DNA of 7,973 bases from CANLBN01 sp034111645 (GCA_034111645.1 JAWUWW010000068.1:1-7973); one strand, 5' to 3'; positions 1-7,528 are shown, counted from the first letter of the stretch. Made by a program: numbers and translations. The notes: a model not told the origin generated them from the sequence alone.

Positions 1-310
1 TAGTGCAGAGATAAGAAACTTTGCAGGGTTAACTTCTGGTCTTTACAATGTTGAATTAGGTTATAATTTTAGTTCTAATCAAGAACAAGTTTTAGTTGAT
101 GACATTAGAATTCAACCCTTAGATGCGGTAATGAATTGTACCGTTTACAATAAGGATAATAAGGTTTCTGTTCAATTTGATGACCAACATTTTGGAGTTT
201 ATTATGAATACAATAACAAAGAACAATTGGTGAGAAAGAGTATTGAAACAGAAAGAGGTAAAAAAACTTTACAAGAACAGCAATACAATACCCCTTTAAT
301 TAATAGATAA
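1..310 (+). CDS. C-terminal end of a giant Rhs/YD-like surface protein (5' end outside window)
   Basis: Only the last 102 residues are visible (first whole codon at base 2, tandem stops TAATAA at 308-313). The fragment begins with a β-strand-rich stretch like the end of a carbohydrate-binding-type β-sandwich. It runs into VDDIRIQP (residues 32-39), then YYEYNNKEQLVRK (67-79) and ETERGKKTL (82-90). I recognise this order (DDIRI.P, a YD-like 'YEYD..G.L.R' strand pair, then ETERG) as the usual C-terminus of very large Bacteroidota proteins, often labelled hypothetical or Rhs-like. Here the 'LDENNYATFYEYD' consensus has drifted to FDDQHFGVYYEY. There is no T9SS sorting domain after it, which is normal for this ending. 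It sits 9 bp before the next gene, so the two are probably co-transcribed. The family assignment is fairly firm; the function (surface or polymorphic-toxin-like role) is inference. Confidence 0.75.
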   Translation, partial: SAEIRNFAGLTSGLYNVELGYNFSSNQEQVLVDDIRIQPLDAVMNCTVYNKDNKVSVQFDDQHFGVYYEYNNKEQLVRKSIETERGKKTLQEQQYNTPLINR

Positions 311-319
311 TAACGATAA

Positions 320-1039
320 ATGAGAAGAGTAAAAATACATTTAATAATCATTTTTTTGATGGGAGCGTTTACTGTAAATGCTCAGTTAAAGACAGATGCT
401 TGTATTCAAGATGTTTTGAATATAGAGAAAGAAAATTTATCGCTAAATAAGGCACAATCTGGCAAGACCATATACCTCAATTATACGGTAAAATCTACCG
501 ATTGGGAGGGTAAGGTAGTTGCTTCTGAGGTTAAGATTTATAGTAATAATGATAGGGTTGATTTCTTTTCAGATCAAGCAAATATGTATCGGGATGAGAT
601 CAACTCCATTATTTTTTTAAAACCACAAAAAGTAATCATAGTAAATGGATTACCTCAAAATGAGCAAAAGAAGTATACCGATGAATTTGTTGAACTTAGG
701 ATGGCCCTTCTTAAATCTTGTGAAGTTATAAAGTGCAAACCATTACCGAACACCCTAAGAGTATTAGAATTAAAAATCAAAGAAAAATTGGGAGGGAAAT
801 TAAAGGTTGATCGCATGATTTATACCTATAATACCAAGACCAAAAAAATATTAAAATGTGTTACCTATTATGATAAAGAGTTTAAAGTACAAAAAATGGT
901 AATGGAATACTTAGCGTTAGATTTTAACACCAATTACAAATTTACTAAATCAGCCAAAAGATATGTACTTACAAGTAAAGATCAATTGCTATCTAAATAT
1001 AAAGGCTATGAATTGATTGACAATACAAAAGGGAATTAA
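320..1039 (+). CDS. exported protein of unknown function, possibly LolA-like
   Basis: This gene encodes 239 residues. The start is fixed by an in-frame TAA at 317-319 immediately before the ATG. Residues 1-21 form a Sec signal peptide (basic MRR, hydrophobic IIIFLMGAF, cleavage after VNA before Q22), so the mature protein is periplasmic or surface-exposed; there is no lipobox. The mature part alternates β-strands with charged turns: YLNYTVKSTDW (53-62), VKIYSNNDRVDFF (71-83), MYRDE (89-93), IIFLKPQKVIIVNG (97-110), a helical middle (120-135), and paired strands RMIYTYNTKTKKILKCVTYYD (about 165-185) followed by VQKMVMEYLALDFN (190-203). A signal peptide followed by long antiparallel strands closing on 'MEYLALDFN' recalls LolA/LppX-like lipoprotein-carrier folds. 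I cannot show homology, so I leave it as unknown. There are four cysteines (28, 134, 139, 180). Its place between two giant exported proteins suggests an accessory or chaperone role (inference). Confidence 0.85.
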   Translation: MRRVKIHLIIIFLMGAFTVNAQLKTDACIQDVLNIEKENLSLNKAQSGKTIYLNYTVKSTDWEGKVVASEVKIYSNNDRVDFFSDQANMYRDEINSIIFLKPQKVIIVNGLPQNEQKKYTDEFVELRMALLKSCEVIKCKPLPNTLRVLELKIKEKLGGKLKVDRMIYTYNTKTKKILKCVTYYDKEFKVQKMVMEYLALDFNTNYKFTKSAKRYVLTSKDQLLSKYKGYELIDNTKGN

Positions 1040-1077
1040 ACAGCTGATAAAAAGACAAGATGAACGAGTGAGATGAT

Positions 1078-1097
1078 TTTTCCTTTTAAAAGGAGGA
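1078..1097 (+). other. inverted repeat in the gap before the 1670-residue gene
   Basis: Bases 1081-1094 (TCCTTTTAAAAGGA) are a perfect 14-bp palindrome. As RNA it could fold into an eight-pair stem (1078-1085 with 1090-1097, two G-U pairs) around a TTAA loop. It lies 49 bp before the start of the large gene, in the 107-bp gap 1040-1146. No T-run follows, so it is not a standard intrinsic terminator. It could be an operator or an mRNA processing or stability element. The AGGAGG inside it sits directly against an ATG (1097), too close to act as a ribosome site, and such sites are little used in Bacteroidota. Confidence 0.35.
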
Positions 1098-1146
1098 TGT
1101 TTTTAACACTTACGCTGCGACATTAATTAACTAATAAAAAAGACAA

Positions 1147-4100
1147 ATGAATAAATTTATTATCCTACTACTTTTAGGAATGGCTACTGTAGCCAGTTCT
1201 CAAAACATGAGTACACCTTCTTACTTTTCTCAATCAGCGAAAGTATTTACGGGGGCAGATGGAGCGCCTTCTTCTACAATTGATTTTATCGATTTACAAA
1301 TAGATAAATTGAGAGACGGTGTCGCATTAAATGAAACCAATGCTTCTGCTAAAATCTACTTGAAATTAAACTTGGGGGAGGATTTTGTAAGTACAGGAAG
1401 TGCGATAGTTTATACCATTAGTTATACCGTTGATATTATTGGATCAGTAGCTACATCTTCACATTCTGGTTCTTTAGCTATTACTGAAATAAATCCTGAA
1501 CAGTTAGTTGAAATTAATTTGTTGAGCGAGTTTAATAATACAGATGATCTGGCGAGTACTATTACGGTAAATATAACCGATGTTGCCATGTCTTTAACTT
1601 CTCCTATTACGGATAATTATGTAATAGCTAATGCGCAGGTTTCAGCTACCCTTATTAGAGAGTACAAGGTAGATGTTAGACTAGATGCTTCTCAAACAAT
1701 GGCTCCTGGTGTTCAACTAATAAATCCAGAACCCAATACAGGTAGATTAGTTCATTTTGTATGGAATGCAAACAGTTCAGAAGAATTTCCGAATTACGAA
1801 ATTCAAATTTTAAGAGTATACAATACCAATCCTAGTGTTAGTTATGCTGGAGTTACTGCAGAAGTTGATTGGAATAAAGCATTAAGAGTTGAAACTCGTT
1901 CATCAGAAAAAAGTATTGATTTAACAGTGGCAGAAGGAACCGGTTTTTATATCTGGAGAGTTCGACCAATAGGTAACTTTTATGCTGGAGGAATTGCCAA
2001 TCAAGAAAATTATGGGTTATGGAATGCCTCTTCTATAGCACAAGGTAGTTTAGAAACCTTTAGCTCTTCAGATGTACTTACTCGATCAGATGTCTTTTTC
2101 ATCAATGATCAAGATGAAAATATCAACTGGATTTATAACCGAGTTTTTACCGAAGGAAATACAGACCCATCCAACACCAAAACTAAAATGAGTGAAGGAA
2201 TGAGTTATGCTGATGGATTATTAAGAGCTCGCCAAACACAGGCTTTTAATAGCGCTAACGATACCACCTTAGTTACACAAACCGTAAGTGATTATTCGGG
2301 TAGACCTGCATTAACAACCTTGCCTGTTCCTGTTGCAAATGGACTTACTGGATATAAAGTAGGTTTTGTTCAAGCGGATTTAGATGGTAGTCCCGGAGGA
2401 CAAACCCGTTTATATACAGCTTTAGATTATGATGATGGAGCACTTGTCAAAGACCCGACAAAAATTCACGACAATGATCCTGCTCTATCCGCTATAGACC
2501 CACAACCTGCTTTTGGATATTATGATGGTACAGAAGCAAACGGAGTAGCAGATGCTGAAGGTTATGCATTTAAAAGAACTTTATTTAAAACAGACGGAAC
2601 AGGAAGAGTAGATGAAGAATCTGGAGTAGGTAGAATGCATGCCTTAGGATCCCAAGGAAATGGTGGAGGAAAAACGACTCGTATCTTATTTGGAACACCA
2701 TCAGATGACGAATTAATTAGAATTTTTGGGGATGAAGCACCTTTGGCAGAATCAGTAATTAAAACCTTAACCATAGATCCTAATGAGGTGGTTTCGGTAA
2801 CTTATACTTCTAAAGAAGGAAAAACAATAGCTACCGCTTTAATTGAAACAGATTTAAATTCAAACAATGATCCTACTGATGATAATCTATTACCTTTAAA
2901 TGAAGCGTCAACTACATTAACGGTAAATAATACTGCGAATCAAAATATTGTATCCAACAATAAAATGATTAGTTCGCGAAGAATTGCATTAGAGGTTGAT
3001 AAGGTTGTTACCTTATTTTATGACAATACAAACCCTATATCTATGGGAGGTTGTGCCGGAGGCGATTGTGGTTTAAAACTTCGTTTTTACTTAAACGATT
3101 TAAAAAATGGGCAAACCTATATTAGTAATGCTAATATGTTAGATGAGGAGGTTAATTTATTTGATGTAGGAACAACTATTGATTTTAGTGTATTTAATAA
3201 TTGGGGCTGGGTAAATTTAGATCCTACAGGCACAGCATTTTCAGGAACAATTACTGCACCTTTAACTACGAATACAACAACTTTTGAATTAGAAGCCGGA
3301 GAATACATCATTACTAAAGAAGTATTTTCTACAAATAGTCCAGATTTTGTTGCAGAAAATATGGTGGCTTATTCAGAAAATTATACACCAATATTAAATG
3401 CTTTAGCTGACACTATAGCTAATGTTGTTAATCCAGATCAATATGCTGATTTCGAAAATATATTTTTACCAGAGTTAGCAGCTTTAATTAGTGATTATCA
3501 TGCAGTACTTCCATCAACAGGGAACCCTGCTGTTCCTATTCTTCCGAACGCTACTACAAGTCCTAGTACGATCACAACTGAAATTCAAGATGCAAGTGAT
3601 ACTCTTGTAAATTATTTAGGAATGGATGTATTAATATCTGTTACACCTGCTGATCCAGATTTTGTACCTTATATTTTTCCTCCAGATTTCTCGATACCTG
3701 CAGACCTTGATAATACGAACAGTTTTATGTCAGGAGATGCTTTAGATCCATCACAAAATACACTCACTGTTAATCTAGGATGTTGCGACCCTTTAGCTAT
3801 TCCAATGCCAAAACCGGAAGTGTGCTTAGTTTGTGAAGGAGAAGTAGCTGAAGACTTTGGAGGGGAACTAGCAATAGAAACTATCAAAGCAGATATATTA
3901 CATAGTATTACATACGATCTTCCTTTAGCTTATGGGATAAACGACATTAGAAAGAATATCAACTCTGTTTTTAACAATACAGGTAATACTTGGACCTACA
4001 CAAAAGCTAGCCTAGATTGGGAGGCAATTAATGACTTGGTATCCCATTATTTTATGACTTACCTTTACAATAGACTCCAAGCACAAGGGTTTATTACAGG

Positions 4101-6159
4101 TTTTGATATATACGATCCTACTGCGTATCCAGAAGACAATGCTGAAGAAACAGAATTACAAGATTTTTATGATCAATTTGCTCCTGGATTTACCAATGAG
4201 AGTATGAAATACATGATCACAAACATGTTAATATCAAGGTATTATGTAGGTCAATCAAAAGAAAGTGAAGGAAGTTATTACAGAGCTAAAGAAAATGAAA
4301 ACGGTTGGTTAGTATTTACGGATGTAGATGGAGAAATACCAACAGGGCAAGGATTTGAAACTGCAGATAGTGAAGTGACAACTGATAGTCCTCACTTTAT
4401 AGTGACTGGCTTTGATGATGCCGATAAATTTAATTACAAATGTCAAGATTTGTTTGAATGTTGGTTACAAGCAGTAGATTTAATTAATTCTTTTGATGTT
4501 GGAGATGCCAATATAATGGATGGGTTTAATGACGAGCAAGGGGATAATGCTTCTGACGAGCATGCAGATGATGATGAAAGTAAAGAAGAAGGAAACCCAG
4601 CAATTGATTTGATTACCTCTTGGATAATCTCTTCTAAAATGAGAGGCTTTGAAGATGACGCAGGTTTAGATAAAGATAAAATCCTAGCCTTAGTTAGTTT
4701 TCCTAAAGTATTTTTAGAATGTGCTACTTATCAATACAGTGATATTTTGGATGAAAACACAGCAGCTGTACCAGCCGATTATGATACACCTGCTCCTGTA
4801 CCTCAAGTTGGGATTGACCCATTGATAATCTCTGATTTAAGTGTGAACCTTATTACTAATGGGGAGTCAGATTATCCATTAACATTAAAGCGATTCGGAA
4901 CAGAAGCTCCAGTATTGGTTGGAAGAGATGATGACGGTAATGTCGTTATGAACTCTAATCAGGGTATTCCTTCTCACATGATTGAAACTGCCTGTGGTGG
5001 TGCTTATGAAAGAAGTCTCTTTTATCCATATACTTTAAAACCAGAATGGATGTTTAAGTATTTTGTTTACAATTCTTATTCTTTTAATGGCATTGGTGAT
5101 GTAGAAGATGATTTTATGCCATTAATGAATCAATTCGAAATACAGTTAAATGCTTGTTACCAAGATATGTTTACACCGATATGTATTACATCAGTACCGG
5201 CAGGAAAGGAACGTTCAGTGGTAAATCAGGCTATTTTTGATGGTGACATTACAGTAGATGATAACCCAAGGTGTGGTGCCTCAGATTGTCGCTATTATAA
5301 AAAGAGTTGGTCAACCGGACAACGTTTAGCGTTTTATAAACAAATTAGTACTGGTAGAAGATGTTCTGAAACCAATAGTCCACTTTATGAAAGTTTAACT
5401 ACAACTACAGTAATTCCTTTAACAAAGGGTGATGTTGTAGCAATGGCTAATGGGGATTTAGATGATGCAGTTGCTACCTGTGATTACAGAAGAGGAGAGT
5501 TTAAGGGGCGAATTATTGATGAGTTATTAGCTGGGTGTTGGGAAATTGTAAGTTGTTCAACATTAACTTACCACATTACAGAAGTTCAGATCAATGAGAT
5601 GGTTGAAAAGGTAGTGGTATCTTGTAAATATCAGGTAAATGAGGTTCGTGCAACTTTAGATACTTGGCCTAATGACGTGAATGGTACTTCTCCACCAGAA
5701 GAAGGATATGGTCAAGATATCGAAGACCACTTTCCAAAATCGGTAGATGACTTTTGTTACTTTGTAGATTTAGCAAGCAGAGGATGTATAGAAACTAAAA
5801 AGAGAGAGATTACCCTATTTCCAGATTGTGATCAAGCATTATTAGATCAAATTAACAAATGGAATTTTGAGCCAAATTTAGGAGTTGCTAACTTAAATGA
5901 GGATACTAATTATGGACTTAATGCAGATGGAACTTTAAAAGATCCGGATGATGCATATGGTGATATTAATGGTGACGGCATTATTAATTGTGAAAAATAT
6001 AGCCAAAGAGAGTGGGTATCCTGTGTATATCAAGGAGGAGTTGCTTGTCACAATAAAGACTGTCAACATTTAGATAAAGATGGAGTTCCTGTAACCGATA
6101 CAAATGGGCCTGTAATGAACACTTATTCAGGAGTGCATCCAATAAATGCAGCACCATAA
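1147..6159 (+). CDS. giant exported Rhs-like family protein (FN3-like, DYSGRPA and Cys-rich regions)
   Basis: This gene encodes 1670 residues, with the start fixed by an in-frame TAA at 1135-1137. The signal peptide is residues 1-18 (hydrophobic IILLLLGMATVA, cleavage before Q19). Regions in order: β-rich N-terminus to about 190; an FN3-like segment about 196-295 (LVHFVWNA at 201 and YIWRVRPIG at 268); 'ADGLLRARQTQAF' and DYSGRPA (382-388); GTGRVDEESGVGRMHALG (484-501), ILFGTP..DELIRIFG (513-528) and DPNEVVSVTY..KEGKTIATAL (544-565). This block closely follows the consensus of giant Rhs-like Bacteroidota proteins. All 26 cysteines lie from residue 636 onward: CAGGDC, NLGCCDP (876-882), CLVC (893-896), YKCQDLFECW (1097-1106), W...GQR..FY (1388-1397), CWEIVSC (1464-1470). 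An acidic stretch lies at about 1129-1149, and a calcium-loop-like DINGDGIIN at 1606-1614. No Rhs repeat core, toxin domain or T9SS sorting domain is visible. The family call is good; the role (surface scaffold or adhesin) is inference. Confidence 0.85.
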   Translation: MNKFIILLLLGMATVASSQNMSTPSYFSQSAKVFTGADGAPSSTIDFIDLQIDKLRDGVALNETNASAKIYLKLNLGEDFVSTGSAIVYTISYTVDIIGSVATSSHSGSLAITEINPEQLVEINLLSEFNNTDDLASTITVNITDVAMSLTSPITDNYVIANAQVSATLIREYKVDVRLDASQTMAPGVQLINPEPNTGRLVHFVWNANSSEEFPNYEIQILRVYNTNPSVSYAGVTAEVDWNKALRVETRSSEKSIDLTVAEGTGFYIWRVRPIGNFYAGGIANQENYGLWNASSIAQGSLETFSSSDVLTRSDVFFINDQDENINWIYNRVFTEGNTDPSNTKTKMSEGMSYADGLLRARQTQAFNSANDTTLVTQTVSDYSGRPALTTLPVPVANGLTGYKVGFVQADLDGSPGGQTRLYTALDYDDGALVKDPTKIHDNDPALSAIDPQPAFGYYDGTEANGVADAEGYAFKRTLFKTDGTGRVDEESGVGRMHALGSQGNGGGKTTRILFGTPSDDELIRIFGDEAPLAESVIKTLTIDPNEVVSVTYTSKEGKTIATALIETDLNSNNDPTDDNLLPLNEASTTLTVNNTANQNIVSNNKMISSRRIALEVDKVVTLFYDNTNPISMGGCAGGDCGLKLRFYLNDLKNGQTYISNANMLDEEVNLFDVGTTIDFSVFNNWGWVNLDPTGTAFSGTITAPLTTNTTTFELEAGEYIITKEVFSTNSPDFVAENMVAYSENYTPILNALADTIANVVNPDQYADFENIFLPELAALISDYHAVLPSTGNPAVPILPNATTSPSTITTEIQDASDTLVNYLGMDVLISVTPADPDFVPYIFPPDFSIPADLDNTNSFMSGDALDPSQNTLTVNLGCCDPLAIPMPKPEVCLVCEGEVAEDFGGELAIETIKADILHSITYDLPLAYGINDIRKNINSVFNNTGNTWTYTKASLDWEAINDLVSHYFMTYLYNRLQAQGFITGFDIYDPTAYPEDNAEETELQDFYDQFAPGFTNESMKYMITNMLISRYYVGQSKESEGSYYRAKENENGWLVFTDVDGEIPTGQGFETADSEVTTDSPHFIVTGFDDADKFNYKCQDLFECWLQAVDLINSFDVGDANIMDGFNDEQGDNASDEHADDDESKEEGNPAIDLITSWIISSKMRGFEDDAGLDKDKILALVSFPKVFLECATYQYSDILDENTAAVPADYDTPAPVPQVGIDPLIISDLSVNLITNGESDYPLTLKRFGTEAPVLVGRDDDGNVVMNSNQGIPSHMIETACGGAYERSLFYPYTLKPEWMFKYFVYNSYSFNGIGDVEDDFMPLMNQFEIQLNACYQDMFTPICITSVPAGKERSVVNQAIFDGDITVDDNPRCGASDCRYYKKSWSTGQRLAFYKQISTGRRCSETNSPLYESLTTTTVIPLTKGDVVAMANGDLDDAVATCDYRRGEFKGRIIDELLAGCWEIVSCSTLTYHITEVQINEMVEKVVVSCKYQVNEVRATLDTWPNDVNGTSPPEEGYGQDIEDHFPKSVDDFCYFVDLASRGCIETKKREITLFPDCDQALLDQINKWNFEPNLGVANLNEDTNYGLNADGTLKDPDDAYGDINGDGIINCEKYSQREWVSCVYQGGVACHNKDCQHLDKDGVPVTDTNGPVMNTYSGVHPINAAP

Positions 6160-6204
6160 TCATTAAGAAGATTTATAAAAATAGAATTATATAAAAAAAG
6201 AACC

Positions 6205-6849
6205 ATGAATATAAAAAAGATAGTATCAATAATCGTATTAAGTTGTTTAACACTAATAGGATCTGCTCAAAATGGTGCAGAAGGAGTTTCAATTGCTCCA
6301 GTAGTAACTCCTCCAGATCCATCTGCTATGTTAGATGTTCAATCAAGTAATAAAGGTATTCTAATACCACGGGTAAATTTAACAAGTGCAACAGATCAGA
6401 TTACAGTACCAAGTCCTGTAAAGAGTTTAATGGTATTTAATGAAGTTAATGCAGGAATTTCAACCTCACTTTCAGAAGGTTATTATTATTGGGATGGAGT
6501 AAAATGGACTTCTGTGGGAGGTGATGATAATGTAACTATTAAACATAAAATTGTTAATCTGGGGGCTTTTGATTTGGCTATCCCAGGCACATTCGGAGTG
6601 TCTCATGGACTACCAGATCATACTAAAATATTAGATTACAAGATTTTAATAAATCATGATATATCTACTGATATATATTGTATCAGTTATATGGGATGGA
6701 ATGGAGATGGTACCATTCAAGGTTCAATTACAACTATCAATAGTATTAATGTTGGCTTTTCTCTAAGAGGAAATTCTATTTTTAAAAATGGCGAATTCAG
6801 TAGCCTGAGTATAAGTCGTGGAAAGGTTTTTATCACTTATTATGAATAA
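6205..6849 (+). CDS. exported fibre-like protein with tail-fibre-type C-terminal domain
   Basis: This gene encodes 214 residues and lies 45 bp after the giant gene behind an A-rich leader, so it is probably co-transcribed. The signal peptide is residues 1-21, cleaved at GSA before Q22. A possible lipobox VLSC (11-14) sits inside the hydrophobic core and is less likely. Residues 36-59 (PPDPSAMLDVQSSNKGILIPRV) match the common Bacteroidota module usually written 'GIGTTTPDPSAILDV.S..KGLLIPR', and the module ends with GYYYWDGVKWTSVG (92-105). The usual GIGT lead-in is replaced by EGVSIAPVVT. Residues about 110-214 hold HGLPDHTKILDYKILI (134-149), 'GTIQGSITTINSINVGFSLRG' and a closing SRGKVFITYYE. 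This pattern resembles a C-terminal domain seen in phage-tail-fibre-like proteins of this phylum ('VAHGL.D..KIRS..V.I ... G...I.YE'). Such proteins are often trimeric fibres, so a surface or tip fibre is plausible. No catalytic motif is visible. Confidence 0.85.
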   Translation: MNIKKIVSIIVLSCLTLIGSAQNGAEGVSIAPVVTPPDPSAMLDVQSSNKGILIPRVNLTSATDQITVPSPVKSLMVFNEVNAGISTSLSEGYYYWDGVKWTSVGGDDNVTIKHKIVNLGAFDLAIPGTFGVSHGLPDHTKILDYKILINHDISTDIYCISYMGWNGDGTIQGSITTINSINVGFSLRGNSIFKNGEFSSLSISRGKVFITYYE

Positions 6850-6859
6850 CCCTCTTAAC

Positions 6860-6907
6860 CATCTGGAAACTAATTATTAACTTGATATATTAGATTTTAA
6901 CCAGATG
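6860..6907 (+). other. stem-loop between the two fibre-like genes
   Basis: CATCTGG (6860-6866) is the reverse complement of CCAGATG (6901-6907). Inside it CTAAT (6870-6874) pairs with ATTAG (6889-6893), and AAA (6867-6869) can pair with TTT (6896-6898). The result is a two-step hairpin starting 10 bp after the stop at 6849. Its 3' arm contains the ATG at 6905, which is in frame with the downstream gene, so folding would hide that ATG and leave the preferred start at 6956 free. There is no T-run after the stem. It could be a processing, attenuation or mRNA-stability element. Confidence 0.4.
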
Positions 6908-6955
6908 AAATTCAGACTATTAACAAGAAACAATACATTGAAAAATATAAAGAAT

Positions 6956-7366
6956 ATGAAAAATAAAGGAATAAAGTTATTAATAGTGGCCGTAGGGTTA
7001 AGTTTAGGCGTTGGAGCGCAAACGAATACAATAACAGTAGTAACAACACCAGTAAACCCATCTGAAGCTTCGGTAAACAATGGACCTGAAATGCCTAAAA
7101 TGACCTATGCAGATATGCTTGCTATGACTGCTAATTTAACAGATGTAGATTTAGGGTCAATGGTTTTTGTAACAGATCTTACACATGCATTTCCTGAATT
7201 TACAGCGTGTAATAAAGCTGCTCAAACTGCAGATGTGTTTGGTGTGTGGGTTTATGAAAAAAAATCTACAATTAATCAATGTGATTATGCCGGTTCTGCA
7301 GGAGTAGAATGGTTAAGGTTACGAGATGGAATATCTTCAATGCCTTGTGCAGCTTGTAATGAATAA
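6956..7366 (+). CDS. small exported fibre-like protein, relative of the preceding gene
   Basis: This gene encodes 136 residues from the ATG at 6956, chosen because it gives a compact signal peptide (MKNKGIK, then LLIVAVGLSLGVGA, cleavage before Q22). An in-frame ATG at 6905 would add 17 basic, Asn-rich residues and lies inside a stem-loop, so I regard it as less likely. After a TTP.NPSE linker, MPKMTYADMLAM (46-57), LGSMVFVTD (66-74), FGVWVYE (95-101) and VEWLRL (117-122) line up in order with IPRVNLTS, VKSLMVFNE, GYYYWDG and VKWTSV of the preceding gene. It therefore looks like the same module without the C-terminal fibre domain. The four cysteines (85, 109, and CAAC at 131-134) are absent from the mature part of its neighbour and could form disulfides. 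The gene ends in tandem stops TAATAA. Function unknown; a surface or fibre subunit is inferred. Confidence 0.8.
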   Translation: MKNKGIKLLIVAVGLSLGVGAQTNTITVVTTPVNPSEASVNNGPEMPKMTYADMLAMTANLTDVDLGSMVFVTDLTHAFPEFTACNKAAQTADVFGVWVYEKKSTINQCDYAGSAGVEWLRLRDGISSMPCAACNE

Positions 7367-7370
7367 TAAT

Positions 7371-7388
7371 ATCTGATAATTTTCAGAT
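7371..7388 (+). other. short hairpin just after the small fibre-like gene
   Basis: ATCTGA (7371-7376) pairs with TCAGAT (7383-7388) around a 6-base loop, starting 4 bp after the stop codon at 7366. It has no following T-run and is AT-rich, so a terminator role is weak. The sequence resembles the CATCTGG/CCAGATG stem that follows the preceding gene, which suggests a repeated end-of-gene element. Confidence 0.35.
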
Positions 7389-7440
7389 GATGTTATAGGA
7401 TGAAAAATAGCACTAAAACAGAGTATTGTGTTGTTGATAT

Positions 7441-7487
7441 TTATCTTAAGACCTTCTCCGATTTATCGGTAAAGGAGATTAAGATAA
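7441..7487 (+). other. long imperfect hairpin in the 285-bp intergenic region
   Basis: Perfect 9-bp arms TTATCTTAA (7441-7449) and TTAAGATAA (7479-7487) enclose two further stems: CCTT (7452-7455) with AAGG (7472-7475), and CCGA (7458-7461) with TCGG (7466-7469) around a TTTA loop. In total 17 pairs form with small internal loops. No T-run follows (GAAAAGCC), so it is not a clear intrinsic terminator. It may belong to a structured leader or small RNA, or be a terminator of an unusual kind. I recognise no riboswitch family. Confidence 0.5.
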
Positions 7488-7493
7488 GAAAAG

Positions 7494-7506
7494 CCTGATC
7501 GTCAGG
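7494..7506 (+). other. small GC-containing hairpin
   Basis: CCTGA (7494-7498) and TCAGG (7502-7506) flank the 3-base loop TCG, with a possible extra G-U pair (7493/7507). It starts 6 bp after the long hairpin ending at 7487. It is short enough to arise by chance; it is listed because it belongs to a run of stems across this gap. Confidence 0.25.
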
Positions 7507-7528
7507 TGTTAGTGTAGGAGGTAAGTAG

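Noticed and set aside
1091..1099. AGGAGG followed directly by ATG, looking like a strong ribosome-binding site
   Set aside because: There is no spacer between AGGAGG and the ATG, the frame is only nine codons long, and Bacteroidota generally do not rely on Shine-Dalgarno pairing.
2562..3887. Three reverse-strand open frames of 64-72 codons (2562-2774, 3117-3311, 3669-3887)
   Set aside because: All lie entirely within the 1670-residue gene, whose frame carries clear family motifs. Their translations show no recognisable motif or signal and are typical antisense shadows.
6238..6246. Lipoprotein signal (VLSC) in the 214-residue protein
   Set aside because: The Cys lies within the hydrophobic core and is followed by more hydrophobic residues and a good SPI site GSA|Q, matching the cleavage pattern of all its neighbours.
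6877..7080. Reverse-strand open frame of 67 codons with a hydrophobic Phe/Ile-rich stretch
   Set aside because: It is the antisense of the A-rich leader and signal-peptide region of the small fibre-like gene, and the Phe/Ile run comes from reading AAA/AAT-rich DNA backwards.
7441..7495. Long hairpin as a Rho-independent terminator
   Set aside because: The stem is largely AT with internal loops and is followed by GAAAAGCC rather than a T-run, so terminator function cannot be supported.
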